Shown here: positions 11,793 to 22,745 of the stretch, one piece after another | Numbering within the stretch: the stretch's first letter is position 1 | Layout of the letters: each line of letters starts with the position of its first letter | Source: Amphimedon queenslandica | Taxonomy: Eukaryota; Porifera; Demospongiae; Haplosclerida; Niphatidae | DNA length: 38,776 nt | Direction of reading: 5' to 3' | NCBI RefSeq assembly: GCF_000090795.2 | Contig: NW_003546415.1 | Location: forward strand, 21,912 to 60,687 | Position numbers and translations under genes: made by a program | Notes under the pieces: model-generated | What the model was told of the DNA's origin: nothing | What the model saw: only the letters and a program-made list of their open reading frames with translations | Database searches by the model: none

Positions 11793-13570
11793 ATGGGTAG
11801 ATTGTTTCTTCAACATCCTGGCGGTCTAAGAGTGTATTGTTGTGCTAACTGTGACACGGCTCTCACTAACAGAGGCGAACTAGTATCAACAGTAAGTTCA
11901 GAAAAAAATAATAATGCTATTTATATAAATCTAATTGTTTTTTGACTAATAGAGATTTAATGGTGCAACTGGTCGTGCATTTCTGTTCAATAGAGTGTGA
12001 GTTGCGAACTTACAATGATGTTATAAAAATAGGCCACACCTTTCAAATGACCACACCCCTTTGCAATTTTTGATAGAATTATTTCAGCTATAAAAACCAC
12101 CCATTATTTGATGTATATGCACGTTTTTATGTTGTGTAGAAATTTTAAGTTGATTTTGATCAAAAATTAGATTTTTTATCAATTTTTAAAGTTGCTCCAA
12201 AATTTGACAAACCACCCTGTGCTATAGTACAGGGTATTCAGTCAAATTTTGCCAAAAATGGTAAAGAGAGAATTTTCCATTTTTATAATTTTTTCTGATG
12301 CATTTACATATTATGTTGTCCCGAAATTTTGAGCTGATTTCGATCAAAATTGGATTTTTAATGAATTTTTAAAGTTTCCCCAAAATCGGGTCAAAGTCCC
12401 TGTACTATAGTACAGGGGTTTTGGCCAAATTTTGCCAAAATTGAAAAGGAGAGAATTCTCCATTTTTAAAATTTTTCTGATACATATACATGTTCTTATG
12501 TTGTGCAGAAAGTTTGAGCTGATTCCGATCAAATTTGGATTTTATACGAATTTTTTAAGTTGCTCCAAAATCAGGTCAAAGTTCCTGTACTATAGTACAG
12601 GGGCGTCGGCCAAATTTTGCCAAAATTGTCAAGTAGAGAATTCTCAACTTTTATAATATTTTCTGATGCATATACATGTTCTTATGTTGTGTAGAAAGTT
12701 TGAGCTGATTCCAATCAGGATTAATTATTTTACAAATTTTTAAAGTTTCTCTAAAATTGGACAAAGCACTCTGTATAGTGTGGGGGGAATTGTGTGATGT
12801 AACAGCAAGTCATCCTTAGCTGACTGCTTATTCACCACAGAGACAACTGCTACATTATCAGAATGAAAGCAGACATGACTACCTTTCCACTGACACCCCC
12901 ATACCGCTGGGCATTCGTGTACATGTACTATTTTTTTCAGAGTCTCTCTCTCTCTCTCTTTTTTTAGTGTTAATTTAACATTCAGTGAACCAGAGAATAG
13001 AATAATGGTAAAATAACTTTAAAGCACATGCTAAAAATGAAAAATAATTGTTTTTCTTTTCTTCATTATAATAACCTTCTTCTCAGTTAACTGGTAGACA
13101 TATCGTGAGGGATGTTTCTTGCAAGGCTTGTGCAGCCAGACTGGGTTGGATCTATGTAAGTATATAAATATTAAAAATAAAATAAGTATAATTATATTAT
13201 TTTTAATTGTGAAGGAATATGCTACAGAAGAATCTCAGAGATATAAGGTTAGGTTTTAAAATACAAAATTGATTATAAAAATACAGTTTTAAAATAATGA
13301 ATTTTTAAAACTGGTATAACGATGAATGTTAACTTAAAATTATGCTACAGTAGCATTAAATTTGGCTGTTAATGGCTTTGTGAAGAAACCATAAATTATA
13401 TAAAATGTACTATTATTTATTGTTATTTTATATGTTTTGACAAGTGGTTGCCATTATGAATCCCTCACCAATAAAATTAATTTCTGTTTTTTTAATTCCA
13501 GGAAGGTCGTGTGATTCTAGAAAGAGCTTTGATCACAGAGACATCTGGATTCGAAGAAATATCTGATTGA
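11793..13570 (+). CDS. YPEL5: Yippee-like protein 5
   Basis: Six small exons: 11793-11891, 11953-11996, 12968-13007, 13087-13155, 13215-13247, 13502-13570, giving 117 aa (human YPEL5 121 aa). All phases close. The Yippee zinc-binding pattern C17-x2-C20 ... C73-x2-C76 has the family spacing of 52. Recognisable family strings are [48 protein letters not shown] and [18 protein letters not shown]5 in other animals associates with the CTLH/GID ubiquitin ligase complex and with centrosomes. The second intron (971 bases) is filled by an array of the ~180-base repeat. The short third exon (40 nt) is easily missed by automated prediction; its acceptor follows a CT microsatellite and TTTTTTTAG. Confidence 0.95.
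12060..12790 (+). repeat. Four tandem copies of a ~180-base intronic repeat (YPEL5 intron 2)
   Basis: Each unit has the order: ATACATGTTCTTATGTTGTG, TAGAAAGTTTGAGCTGATTC, GATCAAAATTGGA, then a hairpin-prone palindrome close to CCTGTACTATAGTACAGG, then GCCAAATTTTGCCAAAA. Spacing between units is about 180-190 bases. Related copies lie at about 21150-21350 and 23380-23740 in the same orientation, and at 200-410, 24905-25030 and 27515-28400 inverted. Short open frames crossing the array are not genes. Confidence 0.85.
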
Positions 13571-15524
13571 TAAAAAATATAATAATTACTCTGCCAATTG
13601 GAGGCATAAATTCAAGCTGTATTATTGATTGTCTTATTTTAATTCATTATTATTATTATTATTGTTATCATTATTATTATTGTTATTATTATTACTCCAA
13701 CATTGATAATCATGATTTTATGTATGCGTGCAATGTATTAGTTATGTATTAGCAGTATATTATTATTATCAGTATTTATTTTGTGATGTGTTTATTACAG
13801 AACCACAATTATGCTAATTTAAATCCTAATTAGAAGCGGGTGGGGTCACACTAACTGAAACTGCATGTGTTGAGAGCAAAGAAACTGAAAGAGGATAATC
13901 ACAATAACTGTATAAGGTAAGACACTGAAACTGAACAAGCTTGTTGCCATTTATAGAAACGATGGCTTGTATGCTAATAAAACACGTGATTGCATGCAGT
14001 AGACCCGCTGTAAGCTCATGCTGCCATGTGGTTTAGTATCAACCACTCATCTTGTAGACACACTCGACTAACAACCCACAAACCACCTGCCTCCGGTAGC
14101 TATAACTGCTGGACTACGACACTATAAAAATATTTGTTATAGCTAGAGCAGCATCACGATAAACAGGATGACAATCTATAAATATCTTGTAAGAATTTCG
14201 TGTCGACATTTTAACACTTGTCTAGTTTACTTTTACGGCATTACAATCTCTCTGTCAGTTCCAAATATTAATGCCTGTTTTTGTCAGTTGTTTTTTTCTC
14301 TCCACACACTTTACAATATCACATACACTATAGAGTCCAGCTAGTATACGAACAAAAAAAATTACATAACAAAACCTCCTGACTAGTAAAAACAGACAGA
14401 CGCAATTCCTATGTGATAAAGATTCCTATGTGATAAAGATTCCTACGTGATAAAAACCTCATTTTCTCTTGTAATTACGTTATACAATGTGTATCAGTAA
14501 TAACTCTGTATATAGTGCATCACATGGTTGTGTGGTCACCTGATTCATACAGTCCGTACTTCCCCACTGTTCCTCATTATCAATCACCGTACCATTCAGG
14601 AGTAAGCACCAACGCACAATACATTCGTAGGTATGGGTGACTTTCCCCAGTATAACCACTCCTGTCGGTTATTCCATTCACCTATTTGTCACAAATAATA
14701 GTTATATAACATTTCACCAACAGAAGCCTTTGCTATTGTAAACATGCACAGACTAGCTAGTAGTCATTATCCCTACAGAAATAATGATTATCATTATTAG
14801 GCCTATTACAGATACATTGATTTATACCATGCTACACTAGACTGAATGCTTTATTGTATTTCAGGCCATGTTTGCAGCATAGATACTATTCATTACTGCC
14901 TAATACATCACATATTACTACATGATTATCTCTTACTTGCTGTCTAGTTTTCTGAGAGAATTAAAGCTGAAAGGATCAAGCAGAAAGAAGTAGAGAAAGA
15001 GAAGCTTTTAGATCTTCTTTTTTAGCACTACTAGAAGAAGGTATGCAAGCATGTATAACATCTAAAAGATACTATACAGGGCTGAGTTTGTATAAAATAA
15101 TAATTTTTTCTTATTTCTGAGAAATGTTGACACATGTTCCCAGCCAGTCATACAATGAATGCAATTAGGATGGTTCTGAGAATCAATGAATCTAATTATC
15201 ACCTGCCCTCAGTCTCCCTCATGCACCAGCGTGTTATATGCATGAGCGTACATGCACTTATAATGTGTCAAATAGCCCCACCCACACTTTACTGCACAAT
15301 TTTTCACCAGTTGGCTTAGAAACGTGTCAGAGAGTACATGTATCTCCTCTGTTTAGGAGACAGCGTGTCAACCTGAGCCATAGAGGCGGACTAAATCAAG
15401 GTTTGTTACTTCGTGGGTTTTGTGTGTACTTATCCGGCCTCACTATTCAACCCTGCATTTATATACAGGGAGAGATTGAGATCTGTTTTTGAATTCATAC
15501 TCTACTAATTGCCATTTTTTCCTC
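13571..15524. other. Intergenic region between YPEL5 and the MNT-like gene
   Basis: I see no convincing gene in these 1.95 kb. Contents: a TTA/ATT microsatellite at about 13645-13700, a CACGTG E-box at 13983-13988, three near-identical tandem copies of ATTCCTATGTGATAAAG at about 14405-14455, and one isolated coding-like block at 14948-15025 (separate entry). The region probably holds the YPEL5 3' UTR and the promoter or a 5' untranslated exon of the next gene. Confidence 0.5.
14948..15025 (+). other. Isolated charged coding-like block (possible orphan exon)
   Basis: Preceded by the acceptor-like GTCTAG, this frame reads 25 codons rich in Lys, Arg and Glu (SERIKAERIKQKEVEKEKLL) and then a stop. 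It resembles the end of a coiled coil and could be a last exon or a 5' non-coding exon of the downstream gene. I found no partner exon that would join it in frame. Weakly supported. Confidence 0.2.
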
Positions 15525-18500
15525 ATGGATGTTGATCTTATATTGGAGGCTGCTGACCTCATGGACAAGAAAGCAAATGACATTAATTATAGAGTCACCA
15601 GTGAGAGCCAAGAAACTTCGGGCAAAGGACCTGGTACGGTTTTTAGCATTAGAGTATTGCAGTATTATGATGTATGTAATATATCCGCATATAGTACCGT
15701 GTATTGCATTGTGCTGTATTGTGGGGTACATTGTTAGCATGGTTGTTGTATATATCCCTTTGTATATATAAATAATTATAATTTGTACTTTCATTACAAT
15801 AATACAATAAATATATTTCTTATCATTTATATATTTTTAGAAAAGAGTGAGAAAGAGGTAGGAGCGGTGAGTCTGGCTATCCCCGTAGGAGGAGATAGCG
15901 GTTTACATGTGGTTCAAGGAGAGGAGGAGGAAGAAAGGGAGAGAAAGAGGGCAGTCCAGGACTTTACCCATTCATTTCCTTCTTCAGCCGCAGAACTACC
16001 AAATGAAAAACACAACGAGAATGAAAGAAAAAGGTTAACCTCTAAAAACTATCCCTCATTCATTCTAGCTCTCCCACTCTCTCTAACCAAACGGTCCCTT
16101 GCGATGATGACATAATCAAAATTCATAATAAATACATGTTTATGCCCGACTTGTAAGTAAATCCAATTTTCTTATGTCTGGGAAGGTCCCTTGTCTCTTT
16201 ATAGTGTGGGTGGGATGTCTGCTAGTGTATATCTAATGAAGGATGAGGTTTTCAGTATATTAGATAAGGTTTTGCGTTAAGCTTTTGCTCTAGCTGTGTT
16301 TTTAGGTAGTGTTTATGGTAACAGTCATGATTGTTTTAGGTCAAGTCAGTGGGTTTTGGTCAAGGATTCTAAACCTTTAATGATATTCTGTTTCTCTGTG
16401 TCTCTCTCCCTCTTTCTTTAATTAGACGTAAAATGCTGAAATTATCTGTCCACTCTTTGAGGGATCAGCTTAAAAACAAGACAAGGCGACCTGCTGTCAA
16501 TACAGTCCTGCGAGCAGCATATGAAGAGATTCAGGTGTGTTACATAAACTATTAGTTGAAGCCATTTTATGCTAAATTAATTTATTACACAAAATAGATA
16601 TAGCGTTTGTAAGCTAATGTGTGCTTTTGTAACATTATACTTATTATCCTGTTGTGTAACCACCAATTATGCTGTTACTATTAGCTGCTATATGAACATA
16701 TAATGATAGGATTCTGCTCTATAATTTGATGCCTAGGGGCTGGAGAGTAGAAGAGATCCAGGGAGAGAGAGGGGGAGAGAGAGAAGCAAGGTTTTAAAGG
16801 AGAAGAGACAAAGAGAGAATAGATTATTAGTTAAAGTCCAAGCAGTGTAGGAGAGAGAGAGAGAGAGGGGGGGGGGGAGAGAGAGAGAGAGAGAGAGAAG
16901 CAAGGTTTTAAAGGAGAAGAGACAGAGAGAGAATAGATTATTAGTTAAAGTCCAAGCAGCGTAGGAGAGTGAGAGAGAAAGAGAGAGAGGGAGAGAGAGG
17001 GGGTGGAAAGGGATTGTTTTTTATTTGCTTAACATTATTAAAGTGACCACGCCTCGCATTCGCATGATATGATTTATCTTAAACAAAATACCACTTGTTC
17101 TAAGAATAATAATAAATATTATTAAATATGCAACCGGCTGCACGAATGTGGGCGATCGTCAGAAAATGGATTTTATAACAAATCCAAGGAGAAACATCAA
17201 TATTTATATAATTCTTATTAGTCAATAACACATATAAAAGAGCCAATATTGTTACACAGTATCTCTGTTACCATGGGTGCGAATGTTACGCTGTGTATAT
17301 TCATTTTTTAAAATTAAAAATGATTATCCTCAAGCCACTAAAATTCAAGTCTCACTTTGATCCGGGGCCGATTGGCTGAGAGCCATGTCACGTTTGTCAC
17401 CGCCACACATGCTTAATCCCCACTATTCACACGTATGGGCTCCGTAATACAGAGTGTGGGAGGTGTCGCCTTGAAGTCTTAGATTTTATTAATATATGCT
17501 CATATCATATTTCTATGGTAACTTGTTAAGGAGACAAGAATGCGTTTGTGTACTGATTCTTTCATAATATTTTCACACGGACCTCTCTCTGTGTATAGTA
17601 AATACACTTATGATGTATTGTGTACATGCATAATGGGCTGAATACATATATGAATATAATGGGTTTAAGTGCTTCCTTTTTGTGCCTGCTACATCTCTCA
17701 ATGATAACACCTTAAATGACTTAAACAGCTTTGATCTGTCTCCAGCGGGCTCAACGGAAAGTACCTTGTCTGCTCTTATCCCTTTTGTCTGCCGTCCCTC
17801 AGTCTGGGTCATAAAGAGGGGACTTGCATAATGTTACATATTGTTTGTTAGTGCGTGAGCAGATGAATGTATTCGCTCTCATGCTACCACTGCTTTTGTG
17901 TGCTTTGCTGCACATTTATGTCTTATCCTTCTTGGACTGTTAGCATTTAGTAAGAAGTAGCCTTGAGCGATATTGTCCTCCATTGATTATATCGAGTGAG
18001 TGATGGTGATATTATGATCTTTTGTTCTTAGGAATTGAAAAAACTTGAAGATGAGCAGAGTAAAGTTTTAGAGGAACTCAAGCAAAAGAATATTATATTA
18101 AACTGCTACCTTGAGAAGCAACTGTAAGTACTTTGTACTACAAGTACTTGTACATGTACTTGTACATGTACTGTGCATGTACTGTGGTGTTACCTAAACC
18201 CTTATATATTTTCTTTGGTTTGTCTTATTATCATATGGTTAAGACCTTAAAACCAAATGAATATTATGGTACATGTAGGCATACATGCATGCATCTGTGC
18301 ACATGTACATGTATATATCGTAACTTGAGTCCTTTGATATTTGTCCTCGCCTTTTGCTTCAGAGGCATAAGGTATCATCAGATAGCTACACCTAAAAACC
18401 ATCACCATTAGACTTTCCTTTGATTATCACAGCCCTACCTACATGTAATGGAGTACATGCACATGTACATGTATTATACGCTACCTTTTCAACTCCTTAT

Positions 18501-21500
18501 ATGGTGTTCAGGACTTTCCCAAAACACACATGCACATGTACACCTGGAATTTTTAATGATGCGTTCAGAGATAGATAAACCTATTTCGGTTGATCCCAAT
18601 ATTAAATTAATTCCTATATTAAATTAATTCCTATATTAAATTATGTGTACATGTACATGTACATGTGTATCATTAATTTTACTCTCCCCGCTACTGCTAT
18701 CACTGCCCCGGTACCTGTAACCATGACAATCAGAGTGGCATGATGTTGTTATAGTTGTAATAATAGTGAAAGCTAATAATGCATTTGACTGATGATATAA
18801 TAAATGAAAAACAATATCACAGTAGGATTAATGCAGCCCAATACAGGCCTTGTAGCAGACACATTAGCTCATGCTTTCATGCTGCAATCCATGCATTACT
18901 AACCCACTCTTGGGACATCTTTAAAAACACATAAAACGAATTGGGTCTCCTCCTTTTATGAGAAAGAGGGCCGGCTGTCTCTTTCTATGTAAACCGTTCC
19001 CCCTCACTCTGTCTTCCTTTATCTCCATTCTCACAGATAGTTAAGCATAATGTAGCATGATCATGATGATTATTACTAATAGTTCACCTTTACACAATAG
19101 AGTTTTTATGAACCCTTTGTCCTTTAATTGTTCACTAAGCAAAAAGTGGGCAAAGGGCAAGAAGGAAACAGCTTTTAGTAGGCGCTCATATATCAGAGGA
19201 TGTGATTCAAGAAGCCAGGTATTATATGTGAACACTATAATCCATAAAGCCAAGGATTATAGATGTTTATGTAACGGTGTATTTTTACTTTAGTACAAAG
19301 CACACATACGCACATAATAATATACTTAATAATCATATTATTATTTTTTAATTCATGTTATTTTTATTATATAACTTGGATTGCAGCTGCTATCAAGTGG
19401 TTGCGTATTTTTAGACTCTGTGTCTCCTGCCTTTGCTCTGTTCCCATTGGTTTTACTGAAGCTCTACAGCTATCAACATGTACATGTACATGTACATATA
19501 TTTCATAGACTTTAATATAAATTAATGCAACCCTGAATTATTTTATACATGCATAGTTGGTATATGCACGCAATACAAATTGATTCAACGCAATGAAACC
19601 TTCCAGTACTTTGTATACATGTACATGTACCAATAGGTAGAACTCTCCTGTATTGTTGTGTATGTTATGATATGTTGTGGGTATTTTTTCTGTCAATACC
19701 AGCCTACTAGTCTGTCTCAAATTAATCATATGGATACTTGTGGTGTTGATACTTCTCCTGAAGTTTTTATAATATCTTGATATCCATTAAAGTCTGCATA
19801 TCATTGCCCTTTCCTTTTTCATAGGAGGGACATCAAGCTAGGGAAGCGCTCTGGGCCTTCACCAGAAGAATCTGATGGAACTCACTCACTTCCAAGCACT
19901 AGGAGTGATCCCCCATCTTCTTCTAGTCTCCTAACTCACTCTGTTCTCAACAATGGGGGCTCTATTAGGATTCCTGATACCAGCAATAGTGGTAAGTTGA
20001 TTTCAATAGCTATAGCCTCTAAAATATATTTTTTAGATCATAACTTACTTGTTTTTAATTGTTACTGTGTAAATTTTGGCTTATGGCTTACATTGTAATA
20101 GTAATGGAGATTAAAATAATTAATGATACTAATGTACAATCTAATCTATTGTTCAGAAATACTATTTACATGTGATACTTGTCTGCAATAGTAAATGCAA
20201 GAAATTTGATATAATTTGCACTTGATTGCTTTAATGGTAAATTTGAGCTGATTCTGATGAAAACTGGACTTCCTAGAAATTTCTGAAGTTGCTTCCAATT
20301 TAGGCCATGAATTTTCATTTTACATCCCATCTTTATGTTTTCATATTAACCTGTCCTAATCGTGGCACTAATGCCATCTCTGTATTATTTTTCCCCTAAT
20401 CGGCACTATAGACCACCCAGAGTGAGAATTGCAAAGAACTATGAATTTCATTAATTTTATATACAGTATCCACCCACATGCCATAATTGCAATTGGCTGC
20501 CATTTTGGTTGGCAAGTTTGTTAAGGAAGTTAATGGAGGCACGAAGAAAATGCCTCACTTACCTGCTGTATAGCTCTATCAAAAGCTAAAAATTGCTTGT
20601 TATAAGTATAGGTTATACACCGAGGTAGAGGTTAATAAATACCATAGAAACCGATACCAAGGTGTAACCAACTTCTACCATGACACTTGAAAAACAACTA
20701 CCAGCTGCTACCACAGTTGACATACATACATCATATCTAACAGGCTACGCCAGTAAAGAATCAACCAATCAAAAAGAATCAATCAACTAGGCATGGTAGA
20801 AGAAAGAATAGCTACCATTAAGCTTCTCCTGTAAAATATTTGGTCAAATTCGCTCCAGAATTCTTAATACGAGTTTGTTTTTATGTTGGCCTGTTTGTTC
20901 TCCATTGAAACTTGCCAACCAAAATGGCGGCCGGACTAATTTATTTCATCCTAAACCATGCCTTACAACCCGTAATAGTCTTCCCACGCAACCAATTCTC
21001 ACTCTGGGTGGTCTATAGCATAATGGACCAATAATCATGAGATAAATATTTGGTCGATATAATGAGAATCAGAACTAGAGTGTATGCCCCTCAGGCAATA
21101 AAATGAACCAACACAACGTGAATGTCATTAATATTACAAAGTTAGTTATTTGCATCGCATGCAGAAAGTTTAAGCTGATTATAATCAAAATTGGATTTTT
21201 AAAGTTGCCTAAGCATCCTTCCTGTACAGGGTTTTTGGTCAATTTCCATCAAAAATGACTAGGAGAGGATTCTTCATTTTTTATAATTTTTCTGATACAT
21301 ATACATGTTCTTATGTTGCATAGAAAGTTTGAGCTGATCCCGATCAAATTTAGATACTAAAACTTTGTTTCTATTTATAGATATTAAAAAATTCTGTTTC
21401 TATATATACATGTAGATATTAAAATTCTGTTTCTATTTATAGATATCAAAACTTTGTTTCTATTTATCGATATTAAAACTTTGTTTCTATTTATAGATAC

Positions 21501-22170
21501 ATCTCCCCCTCCTCTCCAATCAATAGTGCCAGCCTCTAATCCAACGCCTCCTTCTCTCCAGTGGTTCTCTCCTACCACACTCCCGTTCCATTCACCACCT
21601 ACTCTATTACCAACGCTACACACCCCTTCTCTCTTTACGCCAAGCCTCATGCAACAACCCACGCCTACCCAGCCGAACATCCTCCTCCAACAATCGGCCC
21701 CACCCACCCAAGCCCCTGTACTATTCCAACAGACCACACCTCATACCCAACCGTCCCTTCTTTCTCCTTTTCTGTCTTACGTCTATCCGAATCCTTCCCC
21801 AATACTTTACCGACCGACTATTTTCATTCCTAATCCGTCTCCCATATCTCCTCCTTCTCTGATGCCTGTCCCTATCTGTCAGCCATTAGCGGAGGGCACT
21901 GTCGCTCCCTCTCTCTTCTCCTCTTCTGGAGGTCACGAAGACGATCACGACGTCAAAGTGACTACTTCAAAAATTCCTCCGCTCATAAGCATAAACGCGT
22001 TAAAATTGAGCGAAAACGCTAAGTTTGGTGGTGGACAGAGAAAGCAGTCGATCTCTCCGAATGGTAAAGAGATAAGGATTAATGGTGAGAATGGTAGGAG
22101 TGGATCTGGTCCCGGAATGGAGAGTTTGAGAAGTTTAGCTAACGGACATCACTATAATAGGAGTAGCTAG
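15525..22170 (+). CDS. MNT: MAD/MNT-type bHLH-leucine-zipper transcriptional repressor
   Basis: Six exons: 15525-15633, 15841-16033, 16426-16534, 18032-18123, 19825-19991, 21497-22170, giving 447 aa; all phases close. The N-terminus MDVDLILEAADLMDKK matches the Sin3-interaction domain helix of MAD and MNT proteins. Basic region and helix 1 read KHNENERKRRKMLKLSVHSL, with His and Glu at the E-box-reading positions. Helix 2 (VNTVLRAAYEEIQELKKLE) runs into a zipper with leucines about every seven residues (exon 4, residues 138-167). The C-terminal 280 residues are rich in Pro, Ser, Thr and Gln, as in MNT and unlike the shorter MXD proteins. By family, it heterodimerises with MAX at CACGTG and recruits Sin3/HDAC, opposing MYC. 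Start is the first in-frame ATG, directly at the Sin3 helix. A 27-base tandem repeat precedes the last exon. Confidence 0.88.
16740..17005. repeat. GA-rich microsatellite with a tandem ~110-base duplication (MNT-like intron 3)
   Basis: Two near-identical blocks containing AAGCAAGGTTTTAAAGGAGA and ATAGATTATTAGTTAAAGTC (starting about 16785 and 16899) are separated and flanked by pure GA/GGGA tracts. It looks like a recent tandem duplication of a microsatellite with its flank. It is not next to a splice site. Confidence 0.8.
20406..21018. mobile_element. ~613-base foldback (inverted-repeat) element in MNT-like intron 5
   Basis: The left end CTATAGACCACCCAGAGTGA (continuing GAATTG) recurs as an exact inverted copy at the right end (20993-21018). 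A second paired block, GCCATTTTGGTTGGCAAGTT, is found direct at about 20500 and inverted at about 20912-20935, so long imperfect arms flank a unique centre of about 370 bases. There is no transposase frame. CTATAG or TA at the tips could be the target site. Terminal inverted repeats without coding capacity make this a non-autonomous DNA transposon or foldback element. Confidence 0.8.
21150..21355 (+). repeat. Degenerate copy of the ~180-base repeat (MNT-like intron 5)
   Basis: Carries the family landmarks AGAAAGTTTAAGCTGATTAT, CCTGTACAGGGTTTTTGGTC and ATACATATACATGTTCTTAT in the YPEL5-array orientation. A weaker fragment lies at about 20225-20300. Confidence 0.7.
21365..21496 (+). repeat. Tandem 27-base repeat that duplicates the 3' splice site
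   Basis: Five head-to-tail units of the type TTTGTTTCTATTTATAGATA end exactly at the acceptor of the last MNT-like exon. AG dinucleotides fall at 21379-80, 21414-15, 21441-42 and 21495-96; the fourth unit has CG at 21468-69. The last three intervals are 27 bases, a multiple of three, and the frame is open through those units. Upstream acceptors would therefore add blocks reading DIKTLFLFI. Confidence 0.85.
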
Positions 22171-22745
22171 TCCCACACAAATTATTATTAGTAAATATTA
22201 TTAAATTATTGTAATTTTTTTTCTGTTTTGTTGTTGCGTGTTTACATTATTATTCATAAAATTTATAATGTTAAGTTTGATAATAATAATTATTAATTTG
22301 ATCAAGTCAATATGGAGGTTTGACTTCTGATGTACAGTTAATTAACCTACATGTGTATAGATCTATTCCGGACACCTTGGTACCCAATAATACCCTCCTG
22401 ATTATGAACCTGTCCTTATTTCAGAGGTTCATTAATACACGTTACTATTGTATTGGGACTGATACTACCTGTCCTGATTATAGAGGTGTCCTTATTTTAG
22501 ACTGTCCACAATAGCAGGTTATACTGTATTATCGAATTAAAAAATAATACACCATTCAAATTAAAGTTTTATTATCTCAGAAAAAAATAAAATTTGAAAA
22601 TAAAATAATAGTAAAATTATAATATAATAATCCTGCCATTAATTAACAACCCAATCAAAAATAACAAACTTTAATAATAACTGAGCACACTATAAACACA
22701 CAAAAAATAGCACGAGAAAGAGAGAATGAAATATAATTGTATTAT
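22171..22745. other. Convergent 3' intergenic region between the MNT-like and JIP3/4-like genes
   Basis: AT-rich region holding the 3' UTRs of two convergent genes. On the minus strand an AATAAAAC-like motif near 22565 could serve as the JIP poly(A) signal. I see no further gene. Confidence 0.45.

Noticed and set aside
11589..11816. 75-codon minus-strand frame upstream of IARS2 as a mitochondrial presequence
   Set aside because: It is in a different frame from IARS2, overlaps the YPEL5 start, and I see no splice pair that would join it.
12344..12656. Similar short frames on both strands, also at 27444-27653 and 28178-28420
   Set aside because: They are translations of the ~180-base repeat units, which explains why they resemble each other.
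21384..21737. 117-codon minus-strand frame rich in Gly, Trp and Val
   Set aside because: It is the antisense shadow of the Pro/Thr/Gln-rich last exon of the MNT-like gene and of the 27-base repeat.
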